From Gordionus sp. m RMFG-2023 (Eukaryota; Nematomorpha; Gordioida; Chordodea; Parachordodidae): a stretch of 64,000 bases of DNA. Made by a program: the position numbers and the translations under genes. The stretch spans positions 81,631,561 to 81,695,560 of the forward strand of contig NC_088775.1 in assembly GCF_954871325.1 (NCBI RefSeq), in the 5' to 3' direction. Below, one piece after another: positions 44,601-59,600 of this stretch (positions are counted from its first letter, which is position 1; each line of letters begins with the position of its first letter). A model generated the notes under the pieces. It searched no databases, had not been told where the DNA came from, and worked only from the letters and a program-made list of their open reading frames with translations.

Positions 44601-47600
44601 GACATACACTTGTTAGGCAATTGCCTTTTAAACCTGAGGGCTTCGCAATTCGCCGCTTATTTTGATATACGGGGACATAAATTCGCGCCTGTTTCTAAAA
44701 AAATTCAATTTTCTTGCGAGGTTAAAAACTTAAGTTGTTGATAGTTTTTTTTTAAAAAAACTGAATAAAAATATTAACAATATGGTATAAACCCGATTAT
44801 AAGGGCCCCCAAGGTAGAGGTATTGGCTATCCGTATTCCGACTCAATTTGGGTCAGGTTAGGATATAAATATCCTCTTATTTTCGGGTCGGGTTGTAAGA
44901 GGTGTCCCACCAATTCATAATGTCAATCAGAATATCAGAATAACATGTCGTTTTCAATTATTATTTTACATAACATCCATTTACCAACTATTTTGTTATT
45001 ATATCTTTATGTTGTTATTATTACATACTTTACTTACATCATTTCTATCAGGTTAATTAAAATTTTATCAAATATCTATTTAATTAACTCAAATTTTCAA
45101 TATTTAAAATCGTTTACCAAATCTTAAATTGGTGGGAGACTTACGAAAACGAATTTCCCAATTTAAGCGTTTTGGCTCTTAAATTCCTGGCTATTCATGC
45201 TTCATTAGCTAGCAGTGAATGGGCGATTTCAGCGGCTGGTAGGGACTTTGAAGATAAAAGGACTTGTTTAAATCCTGAAAACTCGACTCATCATTATTTA
45301 TATATCTCAATCCATTATAACATGCACATTATTTTTATATAATCGCAATAATTTTTAAATTCGTAAACTGAATAAAAAGTATATGTTTCCAGCAAATTAA
45401 ATGCTTAATATAGATATTGATTAAACTTTTATTTATGGTAATACACATAATTTTTAATTGTTTTATGGATGTTATAATGTTAACATTCAAATTTTAAAAA
45501 AGTTTAGCCGGGTTCGGGTCAGATCGAAATAATTTGAATTCGCAGACAAATTTTTTTTGAAATCCGGGCTCGAATCGCGAAAAAATCACTTTGCAGACTT
45601 GTGCCCCAAGATATAGGAAGTTGTAGACGGTTATGCCGGAAACGTCATTTTTTTTAAATCATATATAGAACCGGAAATGAAAACGCTAAAAGTGAAGGAA
45701 AAAAGTTATAAACGGGAAACATAACTAAAACTAAATTTTTAATAGTTCAGGAGGAGAGTTGTTTATTATATCAAACAAATTACGATTTTTTTAAAAAAAC
45801 TTAATAAATAATATGAAAGATGAAGTAATAAAATCAAAGTTTACTAAATATATTTTGTTATCTTTTTTTCGATCAAAGACCGAACAAACCAAACTATTTA
45901 TGCACGTTCCAGACTACATGACTGTCAAAACGCTATTACTCTGTCTGCAAAAGGAAGCCAGAATCATAGATTTAAACAATAATGTCGCATCAATCCCTCG
46001 ATTGGATAAAAATATCGAAAATTCGCGAAACGCATTAAACCAAAGTGAAAGTGATAGATTTAAGTAATAGCAATTTTTTTTTCTCATGTGTATATTTGTA
46101 TACAGCGAAACCTATCATTAAGGTTCTCCTGAGCCGAGCATCTAAATATAAAAATGATATTAGGATGGGTTCATTAAAATAATTTGATATGTCATATTAC
46201 CGCACGTTGAGCGGTAGATTTATCGAGGTTTGGTCATAATTAGAAACTAATAAATAAATATAATATCAATAATTTAAATTATCTTTTCATTAATATCAAC
46301 AATTTTATATTATATAATGTAGTCATGATCAAGTTAAAATGTTTTGGATCAATTGTTGGGAGGTAACGAGATTAAACTTCGAACTAATATATACTTATTA
46401 TGCCGAATATTCTTCCGATTCCAATATAAACAAGTTTCTAAGACATTAAAATATTATACTCGCTGACAAATATTATACTATAAAATAATGTTTATATAAG
46501 ACTGGAGTTTTACAGTAAATAGAAATAACTATTCTATTTAAGAATAAAAATTAAATTAAATAATTAGGAAAGAAAGAAAGAAAAATATATCAGGAATTTA
46601 CAATAAATTTTTTATCCAAAGTCGTTATACCGATAATGCAGCACAAGTCAATATTTCTTCTCCTAAGACGGTTAAAAATAACGAGAATCTCTACGATACG
46701 ATGGATGTTTCTGTAACACTTTGCCCCTCTACCATATATTTAAATGGAATGTTTTTGAACCAATTGCTTCATTTTAAAGTAATTTTTTTTAATAAAAAGT
46801 AATGAGCCAATAAGGAACCGCTAAATTTAAATGTTTATTTTTTTAAAGGAAAATTATTTTGGCGAGTGCCAAAAGTTCAACCCGCTACCTATGACTTGCC
46901 CTAACATTTGCCACGATGTGTCCAACGAAATCTTTTCTCATCTCGATATTAATATCGATATAGATATTGAAGCACCGCGCGTCTATTTGATTAAGGTTTT
47001 ATTTGTAATTACCGGATAAGATTTAGATATTTGATTTTTTTTTTATTGGAAGAGCTTATAAAGAGTATTTACATTTCTTTTTATCAGGGTGCCGAACCGA
47101 ACCGCGAACCCAAGATAAACCGTTATAATTATCCGAACAATATGAGAAAATTTTGAAAGGGAAAAACCAAAACTAGAAAAATTGACCTGTTTTTGGCCAA
47201 AATGGAAGACTGGAGATTTCGCTCATAGATGGCAGAAAGGTTTGGTTCTCTATTTGCCAAATCTTAATCAGGTCATTTAAAAATGACCCGAATCGGTCTT
47301 TTTAGCAACCCTAACCGAAACGTTATAAAAACTTTCGAACAATTTCACACCTGTTTTTGAAATTGTATTTATTTATTTTTAAATGAAAGACAATAATTTA
47401 AAATAATGTTTATAATAAAATAATTTCCTATAACTTCCTTATTTTTAAAAAATATTTTTTATTAGATTATTACGTGTCAACAAACTGATATGTACGATAA
47501 TTAATTATAGAAAACTAAAACTTTATGAAAACAAGTTCGAACCGAAAATAGAAATGAATTTGTAAACAAACCGAAACAAACATCATTTAGAAATAACTGT

Positions 47601-50600
47601 AATATAACTAAACCATTTTAAAATTGTAAATTAGAACCGAAATGCAATTAAATCTTGTATACCGATCGGTTCGACACCCTGCTTTTCATATAGCCATAAT
47701 GGTTTATGCCCAAACTTGATTATTCATTATTTCAGAATTTTTTTTAAACAAATTACTCAAATTGTCGAATCGAATAGAATTGAGGTCAGTGTTATTAAAT
47801 GGCTTGTTTAGAGCCTATTTTTAAATTTACTGACTCAATATTTTAACCAGAAAAATATTGCCTAAGGCCTCGAGATTTCTCTAATAGATATCCAAACTTT
47901 TATGCGCCATCTATGAGCAAAATCTTCAGGCTTGTGTAATATTTTTCTGGATATAAAATATTGAGTTCTGAAAATCGGCTCAAATCCAGTCGTTTAACAA
48001 CGCTAATTGAGGTATATAAGTTTTTTGATAGTTTGAAAAACGGTAATGGATTTACATAGTTGTATATTGATAGGGATTAAAGTCAGAAAATAGAGTTTGG
48101 ACGTGGCTTTCAATAAAATATTTTTGTTTAGTTCATTCCCTATTTTTAGGAATAAGTTTAGTTTTTTTAAAAAATATTGTTCCTCGCATCGCCGTTCTTG
48201 TTTCTTTACGAATTTAGTGATTGACATATTAAAAAAAATAACTTATTCGAATTTGTAATAATTGGAAATTAAATATGGATGCAGGATTGTTTGGAAATCT
48301 TCAGAGAATATTGTCCTCATCTTGATTTGGAAAACATTCGCTTTTTGATGACGAAATCTATCGACGAAACTAAATTTAAATTAGCCGTGTCGCCGTTTAC
48401 CTTGACAGTTCCCGAATTCAGCGATATCACTGACACGACCAATAATAATTCTAAAAATCAAGTAATACTTATATTAAATTAGGCATATGATTAAAGACAC
48501 TCATAAATATGATATTTTTGTTCTCGGCATAAAGGCGGCCTGCCGATGGCCCATGATTTTATACTTTTTGTTTGAATCAGAGTGTTCAGTGTAAGTTCTA
48601 TTTTTATTGTTTTATTTATCACCATCTTTTCTACGTACAAAAGTGTAACTAATTGTATATTTATTTTTTATTTATTTAAAAAGTTTAGCGTGATCAATTT
48701 ATGTGGGTTTATAATTGTTTATATGGTCACATGGCTTAAAGTTCGCAATTTTTTTTAAAGCCTTAAAATTTAAGCCAATATATAATCTTTTTTTGCTTTA
48801 TCTAAAAAATTATCACCGACTGGACAGGACAAAAATGTTTTAAAATTATTTTGTGGGCCGTGTTGGAAATTTTTTTTATTGATTTATTTAAAAAATTTTT
48901 TTTATCCTATTACTTATGAAGTTTCGAATCAGAATATGGGACGCTAGAAACCGTTTTTAAATCTCGGAACCAAAACCCGCTTTTAAATTTTTTTAAGAAC
49001 TTCAACCCAAATTATTTTTTAAAAAATTCATATATTATAATTTAAATAAAGGGACCGAATAATACTAGCAGTGTTTTGTTCGCTAACGGATTATTGTTTA
49101 AAGGGAGAGCCCTCTTCTCCAGAAGAGAACTTTCCATACTTCAAGAATCGTTGGAATATGGCTGGATCACTAATTGCGATATTGAATCCCTGAACGGAAA
49201 CTTTTCACCCAAACATGTAACTTATAAATATAATTTTCAGTAAAGAATAAAGAAGCTAGGGATTTAAATACGTTTTATCTTTTTTTTTGGAGGTTTTCTG
49301 GAATATATAAGAAATATTCTTTATAGTCAGCATGATTAAAAGAACTATTTATGGTTGTTGTTTCAGGTTTAAACTTTATCTTTATAAAAAATTTTCTTTC
49401 TAAAAAATTTTAACATATTAAACTCTATAATTATATTTTGAATTTAAGAAAATATCAATATTATATCATTCATACTTTGCGCCAAATTTTTATTATAATT
49501 TTTTGTACAATAAGTACATTTTATTTATTAATTTTTTTAAATTACTAGTTTTACACTTTAGTCGATGCCCTGAACTGCATAGCTCTTACTTTTAAATTAT
49601 CTTCCCAATCCTGCTCACCGATACCTCCCAAAATTGTTGACGCAAATCAAGGGGCGGAAGATTCGGTGAAAACAACTTTGCAAATTGATAAGATGCGTCT
49701 TAAGGAATTGAGAAATGATCACGCGAATAGCCATAAAATAGTGGTTTCCCCTTTCTACCCAATCGAAACTTTTAGATTTACTCGTTTTGGTTTCGAATTT
49801 AAAGGTTGCGATGCTAGAATTTCAACCGCAGTTAATATGCCAAGTTCTGGCCATAGAATACTGGTTATCAAGGTTTAAATTTATGTTTTTTAAAGGCTTC
49901 TTTTTATAAAAAAGAATCATCGTTTTTATCACTTAGACATGTTCAAAAAAACGCTTTCTCCTAAAATAAATATTTTAGGCACTCTTTAATTGAGTTCTTG
50001 CGTCTAAGCAACTTTTACTCTTTCCTTAGCCTAGCGATGGCAGGACTAAATTGATGATATCGTTATTACTAATTAAGATTTAATTGGTTTAAATTTTTTA
50101 AATAAAATTTTAAATTTATTTTCATAAAAAATCATATTGTTTGGCATTACGCTATGTCATGAAATCACGTTAGATTTACAAATAGTTTTTGATCAATGTC
50201 GTTTTAAGTTATTTTGGAGTGTCTCCCAATTTAGTTGGGGTATTGCGTTGTTGATTCTATGGCTTCGGGAAACCAAAAAACAAAGCTCGTATTTTGGTTT
50301 TAAAATAACCCTTGTTTTTAGTTTATATAACATTTATATAGATTCCGCCCATATCATACGTTTCTAGCAATTTAATAGACCCCCTAGACCAAACTATCGC
50401 GTCTCAACTAAGCATACCCAGTTCAGCATCCATTTCTCTTTATCATGAATACGCTCCTTTACTTAGTATTGAATGCGCTCATATAATCATCCCAGCGTTG
50501 CGTGTAAATATAAACGCGAATCCAACAAGAATTGATGGTTTTCCTATATATATAAATATGAATTATCTCATTTTATATTTTTGTTCAAAATTTTTTTTCT

Positions 50601-53600
50601 CACTTCTTGAAAAAAAAACATATATTCTACAGACTTCTTTTCCTTAGATAAATTTTTTTTAAAACTGAAATTAGTAGAGCCAGTTATTCCAATAGTATTG
50701 ATTAAAATAATTTCTAATTTAAATAACATCATTTGTGCGAATACTATTGATTGGCATAAATAAAAAAAATTTTTTAAAAAAAAGAAAAGTTTTATGCAAT
50801 TTATATGAAATTAAATTATAATTTAAAAAATAATCGAATGTTGCATTATTTAATTTGTTATGATGATATGCTAAATATTCCTTTGAATATTCCTTAGTTT
50901 GTTTTCTAAAATTGAATTGATACATAAAATATTTTTTATTAGTTTTAAATTAAATAAACCAATTTGCTGCTCCCATCTCCACCAGTATTCTGGTTATGGC
51001 CCATGGCTAATACATTATGGATATATAATGTATTACCTTGATTTAATTAAGATCACTTCAACAAATCTAGCTCGATGAAGCCACGCAACTTATCTCTCAT
51101 TCAAAGACGCTTTTTGACTTTTCACGACAGATCTACTCATAGATTACCATTTCTATATGATAGTATGTTGTTCCAATCTGATAATTTGCTAAACGAAATA
51201 GAAGCTAACTTCGATACCGTTGGTAAAGTTGCCTCCGGAATATCTAGACCTCAACGAAATCTTGATGCCAAAAATTATATCGGGATTGAAGGTTTTATTT
51301 TATTTTTTTTAATATAAGATTTTATATCGAAAATAGCTATTTTAACCCTATTCCTTATTACTCTCTTTTTTTGCTTGTTTAGATAAGCTACATTACCACT
51401 TTTCGCACTCCAACTCTATCGATCACAATCTTACCTTGAATAACAGCCCAATAAACGAAGCAGACAAAAACATCAATTACAACATGCCTACCAGTTACGA
51501 TAAGATAAGCCTTGGCAGCGACCAATTTTCTTCTGCCAAATCTTCAATCTCATCTCTCGAAACGTCGCCCGGTTCTTTTGATACTCAACAAGTGCAAACA
51601 AACCCATCTCAAACTAAAAGCAGCGACGGGTGTCAAACGGAATCGGTAATTCTGACTGGTCAAAGGAAACGACCTCTGACCCAATCTCCTCTATTGATGG
51701 CTGGTTACCTAGATTTTTGTGATAGATATGAGCTAGTAAATGACGTTCATTGTCCCGAGAAAATTGACAATATTGGGAAGATGGCATCGATATCAGGGAA
51801 TAGTAGAGGGATACATACGCTACTCGTTACGGAAAAAAAGGGAGAAGGTGACGGTCATTATATGACCACAGAAGGAGTTTTTAGAAGGAGTCGAATTAAT
51901 AGGTATGAAAATAAGACCCTCTCTCCCCTTCGTCGTAGAGTTTTATTTAGGGTGGGAGGGGGATATCCAATTTTTTTTGATTTTCCTCGAAAAATTCGAG
52001 ACATATATGAGTTGCAGCTATGTAAATAGGCCATCACTAAACCATATTTTTATAAAATGTTTACGGCTATTCATGGCTATAGCTGTTATAGTTTCTAAAT
52101 GCTGACAATCGAAATAGACGACAGATTGTAATGGATAATGAATTTTATGATAACTAAAATAAAAATTATTAAATATATTCGCACTTTTTTTAAAAAAAAG
52201 TCGGTTATATAGTCCAAACGAATTTGATATCGAGATGATAACTTTGACCCAAAATTGTACCGTAATAGTTATCCGCTTTTCCGACTTTATAGCGTTACAA
52301 GTTACGCCCCTAAGTCTGGATATTGTCCAAGAGATGTTGGATATATTTTCCTCTCCGCACTTTCAATACAATGCTACAGGTTTGTTGAGACGTTTACAGT
52401 TCAATATTTACGATTCCATGATCTCTTCCTTTCATACCTACACTCAAATACCTACCAATTATGTGTATCAAGTCGAGATTCCCGGGGTTATAAATCTTTA
52501 ATTATTCAAAAAAAGAAAATAGAGGGTTTTTATTGTGTTTCTTTAGGCTGCTCAACCTTATTAAATTTTTTAGCACTTGATCATACAAATTGATTCATCT
52601 TTATAACTAAGGTCTAAGAAACCCAGAGCCCTCGAGTGCATATTGTTATAAGATGGCAAACCAAAATGTCAGACGTTTCAAATTCAATTCTTAAATATGT
52701 AGATATTTAGAACGTTTGCACAATAATTTTTTTTATCGTCTGCTTTCTATTTCTATTAATTCCGAATAACTTCCATATTTTTTAAACTAATAGATGAATT
52801 TTTTATAATTAAGCCTATGGCTTAATTTATAGTCGCTTTATGTTCAAGTGGCGCGTTATCTAACGCATCATTATTTACAAAATCGAGCCAATATAAAGGA
52901 ATTTAATTTATAAATGCTTACGTTATTTCTAAAAATATTAACACTTAACCACTGTTAATGCTATGAAGAATCCGCTCCGATTTTGATAACATGAAAAGAC
53001 GCAACGCTTGAACATAATGCATTCTATAAATTAAGCCTATGTCTTCGCTATTAATTAAAATGATTTTTGCAAAATTTATAAACGTAAACGATTTATACAG
53101 ACGTGAGTGCCTTTTAAAATATTCGCTCATTAACATAAAGCCTTTTTTTTAAATTGCCTGCGAAGTCATAGCCTACAGGTTTAATTTATTGAACGCTATG
53201 ATATGCTCTTAGCCAAAAAATGAGACCGACCTACCCATTTATATAATTTTATTTAATATATTTATATTTAAAATTATATAACAATAAGTTAATATTAATT
53301 TATCAAAATAAAAAATAAATATAGTTTAAAATTAACGCACTGCAAACCTGTCTAATCAAAGAAAAAGTTTTGATGTCACAAATCGATGATATAGAAAACT
53401 TGGCTACTTGTTGTACCTTATTCATTGTGCAAGCCCAATCTTTGAACATTAATGTTTTGCGATCATTTGAGACCCGTTATTCAACTTATAACCAACAGTC
53501 TCGATATAGACTGTCCAAAAATTACCGTAATTTTTTGCGTTATACATTTCATCTATTTCATTGATTCAATAATTATTTTAAATATTTCGCTTACCTTTAT

Positions 53601-56600
53601 TCAGACTGCTTTCTCGATTTTAACTGACTAACATTGTTTGAAGATCATCCATTATTTGTGTTTTTAATCCGGGTTGTTACCTCACATATCCTTTCTTCCT
53701 TATAGAATTAGGATTTATTCGGATATTTTTCCGTATTTTATTTAGTATGTTTTAGAAAATTAATTTTTTATTTGTTTAAAATTATAATTAAAAGTCCGAA
53801 TCACCATAAAAAGTTTGGGATTTCAAGCCAGGCGCTTCGAAAAAGAAGCCTGTGTTTCATCTCCTTTCGACGATTCCGCTAATAAGGCTATAATTTCTGA
53901 GAAAAATTCTAAGGTCGGGTTTACTTTGACTCCCATCCCCAAAACGAAAGCTCTTATAGTGCTAGAATTCGGACTGGAGTTGATAGATGCTAAATTTCGC
54001 AACGATAGTTTTATTGATCTCCTTCCAACTTCCCTAATCACAATCATAAGGGATGACATTATGGATAAAGAGGTCAAAAATGATAAAAGAAAGGACACAC
54101 GCAATGATTTATTCAAGGAGAATATCAAAGATAATAATGATGTTTGTAATAACAAAAATATGAGCCGAATGGAAGTAACTTGCGGTGACGTTTGGTTTGA
54201 TTTTCCAGTTTCATTTAATTTCGATCAAAGTGAGGAAACTACACCCGCTAGGTATATTATATAATTTTAAATGAAATGCCTAATAATTTTCATAAATTAT
54301 GAAAAAAATGAATGACAGGGAGTTCCCCCTTTTTAAAAATTGAATAATTATATGTTTATTCTCAGCCTCACGTCAGGTTTTGACCCTTATCAATACTAAA
54401 CTATCACTGGCGTTTAAAGCAGTATTTTCTCCACACTTATTAGATTTTAAGTAATCCTAAACATTTTCCAATTTGAGCCACCTTAAATATTTATTTTTTA
54501 AAATTTGGAATTTTCTTTTTGATGTGCTTAAAACAAATTTTATAAATCAAAATGGCTCTCTGATCAATTCCATATCTTTAGTGAAAAAATCATTTTTAGC
54601 TATCAAATCATATATTATGGTGATATTGCAAAGGCCAGCATATGAAAATTATTATCATTTGACACAGAAGGTTTATACCATATAATGCTTACTTTGTGCA
54701 AATTCTTAATATTTTTTTAACAAAGATATTTATATATAATATAGCAATGGCTTTAAACTTAAATGATCAATTATGATATTTTTTTTGTATTCGTCTTGTG
54801 TAAATACAACTCGGGGCAGAAAGAGTATTACAGATATTATTTTAAAAAAATTATTGATCGGACTCGAACCCTTTTTATTATAATAATAATAATATCTATC
54901 TACCAGATGTCTGAAACTCTGCATGCTGGAATATGATTTCGGTAAAAGGAGATTTTAAAAGTTAAATAACGCGCGCTATTTATAGTTTAAGTTTATGAAA
55001 CATAGTCCTGAATTTGGTAATCCCCCTCCTCTCCTACGGCACGCATAATTATATATAAAAATTCTTCTCATACATACCTAGAGTGGGTTGCCATTTATAT
55101 ATAAATATTTCTCATTACATACATGTCTAAATTTATATTAGAGACGATTGGCATATTTTCACGATCATGTCAACATCCCTGACTTCCTGGGTGAATCCAG
55201 TTTGCAGACTTTCCAAGTTCTTGAAAATTTACGATGAAAATTATGACCTTTATAGAAGCCGTTTACTGTATCACTTATTCTCGAAGTCACAAAACACCGA
55301 ATTCGAAGAATTATTTGTAAGTTTGCTTCTTTTTTTGTACCATTTTTCGAATCACCCTCCCCCCCTCCCGATACTGATACATGATACAATTCCAAATTCT
55401 CTTATCAATTCATAGCTTAATGATTGCCATTTTAAAAAATAATTTATGGGGTTGTTTATTAATATTTTCCACTTTTTCCCCCCGCTAGATATATTTTCCT
55501 TGGGATATTTTTTTTTGAGCTTTTCTATTCAGAATTATTTGTATCCCCACCTACCTCAGCCCATATTTTTTTAAAATGTTAAACTCCCCTCACCTCAAGG
55601 ATTATTACCAAATGAAAAGTTTTATTACAAGTTTTTTTCTCTCACTAATTCTATCTTTTTAAAAATTAAATACCATATTTAACTATTTCAAAAATGCGAA
55701 TATTTGATAATATGGACCTTACACAATTAAATAATATGAAAGCCAGGCGCATTTGAATTTCCATCCGTTTTTTCCGAACAAGCATTAACCTTAAACTCTG
55801 CATCTGTCACCTATATATTCCAGCTGTGGTACTCTGACATATATTCGCGTTCAGAAGAAGATTATTGTAAGGGATGATTTTTTTTTGAATTACTAAGTTT
55901 AAATTTTTTATTTTCCCTAACCCTACAATTTATTCATTTTCGTTTACAAAATGACAGTTAATAAAGATTTACACGAATGGCCATTCATATCCACTAAAAA
56001 TACTTTCGCCTCCGATTCTAACCTTTACAAGGCGATACTTCCCGTATCTTCTCTCCTATGGTACGAACAAAATTCTCAGGTACTTTTGAAACGTTCGCGA
56101 ACGTTATGCAGAAATAATTTATTCTTAAAAGAAACTCAAAGGTTTCTCCTGAACCATCTAAATTATGATATGAGCGCTCTTAATCGAGATGATCTTAATT
56201 CTGAACGAGGGCTTGATGAAGCGATTCGAATGAATAAAGATAATCACCAAACTCTTAGCGATAAATCTGACAAAGGCCACTTTATTGTTAAAGAACCTAA
56301 GAACAACGAGATCGAAGAGAGGACAATTAAAAGTAAACGCACTGCGCCGGTTATAACCAGCTCGATCGTCAAATCAAGGAGCATTGGGACAGGATCGTCG
56401 ATCATATTGCACAGGTTAGCTAATACTAATATGCTAATTTTTATTATTCTAAATTTCTATTAAATATAATTATTCCTACATTATGTAAGGGAATAATTAA
56501 GACTTTTAGATCGTGTACTTAAGAGATATTATGTAGTTTATTTTAATAATTATTATATCTTTTTAGGGGGACACTATTATTTGAATGTTTGAGTTTTGAG

Positions 56601-59600
56601 GTAAATTAGATATTTTGGCGGTTATTATTTTTAGCGTTTCCACTATTTTCATTTATACTTGATAAGAGAGAACCACCAATGGAAATTTTTGGTGTCTTAT
56701 TATAAGTGATTAATTTTTTTTATAGCCAAATTTTTATTTAATTTTTAACAATAAATATATTTTTTAATTTTTATTTAATTTTATTTTTAAAAATTGAAAA
56801 TTCAGAATAAAGGAAAAAAAAATTTTTATAAGTCAAAAAAAGAATGAATTAAATAATAATAAACATAAATCTTCAACTATAAAACAATTTAAAATTATTT
56901 TTGATGAAAATGACAAAAGCTAGATTGGATTCGCTGCAATGATTGCGAATCCATCTATAAAATATAACAACAAAACTGGCACATCTTTTTTTTCTACGCT
57001 ATCAATGCTCGTATGTAAATTATGTAGATTTTATATATATTGTAAAAATAAATTGATATTTCAAAAAGGAAGATTCTCAATTAAATAGAACGTTAATATC
57101 GGGGTCTTATAGCTATTTTTGTTGGATATTGTGCTAGAGACACAAAGTATTTTAATTTATATTAAATTATTCTTCAACCTTTTATTAGGCCATTCAAGTA
57201 CCTGGATTTGTAAACCTTTTATATAAATGTGTGGACATACTTGCCAGTGTTGAAAAAATTATTCTACACCCCACATCAGTTATCAGACAGATAGCAAAAG
57301 TTAATGATGGTGTAAAGGAAAAATTATTTCTAAAACTTGGTAAAATGATAAAAGATTCCATTTGCTCTTGCACTACTAATATGTGGTATGAGGATTTTAC
57401 CAAAACTAATTAAATATCTATCAATCCATTTGGCTTGAAATAGCCTAAAAAAGATTGAAGAATAATTTATAAATATAAATTTAAATACCTAATGTCTCTA
57501 GCACAATATTCTAATTGGCAATTATAACCGATTTATGGTTTTTGCTTGATTGAGAATTGTCTTTTTTAAATATCCGGTTATTTTTTTATTATCTATTAAA
57601 TCTTCATAATTTGCAGATGAACATTGATGCCGAAGGATAAACGATGTGCCAGTTTTGTTATTATATTTATTGATGGATTCGCAATCAATGCAGTGAATCC
57701 AATCTAGCTTTTTGTCATTTTCATCAAATATGATTTTATATCGTTTCCATAATTGAAAATTTGTTTATTATTATATATAATTCATTTTCTTTTAACTTCT
57801 AAAAATTATTTTTCAATTTTTTTGTATATTTTCTTTATCCATAATATAATTTAAAATAACTAATTTATTTTTTCAATTTTTGAAAATAATAAAAATGTAA
57901 AAGGGCAAATAATAAAAAACAATAATTAATATAATAAAATACATGACATGACAATACGATGCATAAATATATATTATGATTTGCATAGCATTAATACCTA
58001 AAAAGGAAATTTTGACATTTAATTTCCAAGAAATTGATTAATATATATAAAAAAAGTATTAGTATATTACCAAAAAAAGGAAATTTTTATTTTTAATATC
58101 CAAAAAAAGTTTATTTAAAATTTTTGCTTTTTAAGGAATGAATTTTTCTTAAATGTTTACTGAAATGGAAGCGAGAAATAAAAGTTGGAAATTTTTTTAA
58201 CCCGCCAGCCTACAGTATAAATTAAATACCTGCCTACCCGTTGTTTAATTGGGCGACGTGGGTAGGCTCAGTCCGTTGGAGTTCCTAGTCTGCATAACAT
58301 AAAACTTGAACGAGTTCTGCATATTATTTTAAATTTTTCGAAAAAATAAATATTCAAATTATATACCACAATGGATGAATGATAAAGAAAACTTTAATGG
58401 TTTATTTTTTTCTAACCATCGATTTCATATATTATCAATATTATGATATATACTCCTTTGACTTCTCAGCACCTCACTTTTTCCCATTTCACTCTTCACG
58501 GTTCTATCTATTGTTTTCTTGATCACTCTTCCTTCTTATACTCCTTTCATTCAACTCTTTCTAGTTTGTTTTTCCTCTCTTTAACTTCTTGTTTATTTTA
58601 TCTTCTCTAAGTTCGTTCATCATTACTTTAATATCTTCCCATTCCATTTGACTTCATTTTCTCCCATACCATTTCATTTCTTTTTCCTTTCTCCATTCTT
58701 TATCTCTTTCTTTTCTATCTAATTTGTGTTGGTTATAGTCTGTTTTCCTATTTATCTACCCTACTTTTTCTCCTTTTTATCTTCTATTCTTTGTGCTCGT
58801 TATTGCTCTCTTATTTTTTGCTTGGTTCTCTATCATCTCTTATTTTTAATTTTCACTCTATGTTTTTCTCGGCCTTTATATTCTCTATAATATTGTTTCC
58901 TTTTTCTTGATACCTTCTTCTCCACTGCTATATCTGTTCTTGTTTGTCTCGGTTTTTTTACTATTGTCTTTAGTCTTCCTCTTTTCTCCAATTTTCTTTT
59001 GTATTTCGTTTCGTATTTTATCTATTTTTTTCTCTTTTTGTTTTGTGTTTATAATCTCTTTAATTCTTGTTCTCTTAAATTTTGCCTTCCGTTCTCTTTT
59101 TTTAAAAAATTATCATTTATAGTTCTTCATTATTTTTTGTTTACTGTCCTTCAGATCCTTAGCCCTATCTTATCATATCATTCTTTCAACCCATTTATCC
59201 TCAAATCCAGTCTATTGATCTATTCTTTTCAATCACACCTCTTGTAGATATTTGAATATAGATCTTCAAACGATAAAATATTTGAGAAGAAATTTCATAC
59301 AAACAAAACTAATAACCACCATCAACAGGTTTCTTTTTATTCTTTTAATATTTTTTTCCGCTTTTAGAATTCATTCTCATTACAAAGTAACCAAAAATAC
59401 AACAAATAAACTAATCTCCTATACAAATCTCCATAAAAAAATATTTTCTTATTTCTTTATCCTTGCCAAAAATTCATGCTCAATCTTTAAAGAAGCACCG
59501 TCATTCCTCTTGTAGGATAAATTACTGCCAAACAGTGGATGCAAATTCAATCCGTTACACTTGAGATGCCCTCGGCAATGTAGTTCCCACTTTCACCCCT

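Noticed and set aside
45120-45290. Apparent BLTP1 exon with WWETYENEFPNL
   Set aside because: This is the hAT dimerisation block and does not join in phase with exons 11 and 12, which join each other directly.
50137-50340. Plus-strand ORF before BLTP1 exon 18
   Set aside because: It lies in the intron between exons 17 and 18 in a frame that does not connect with either; exon 17 joins exon 18 in phase without it.
57194-57413. Apparent BLTP1 exon on the plus strand
   Set aside because: The frame carries hAT motifs (VPGFVNLLYKC, TTNMWYEDF) and has an inverted partner beside it, so it belongs to a transposon.
58907-59247. Hydrophobic, membrane-like ORFs
   Set aside because: Phe/Leu/Ser richness follows from the pyrimidine tract; overlapping frames are equally hydrophobic.
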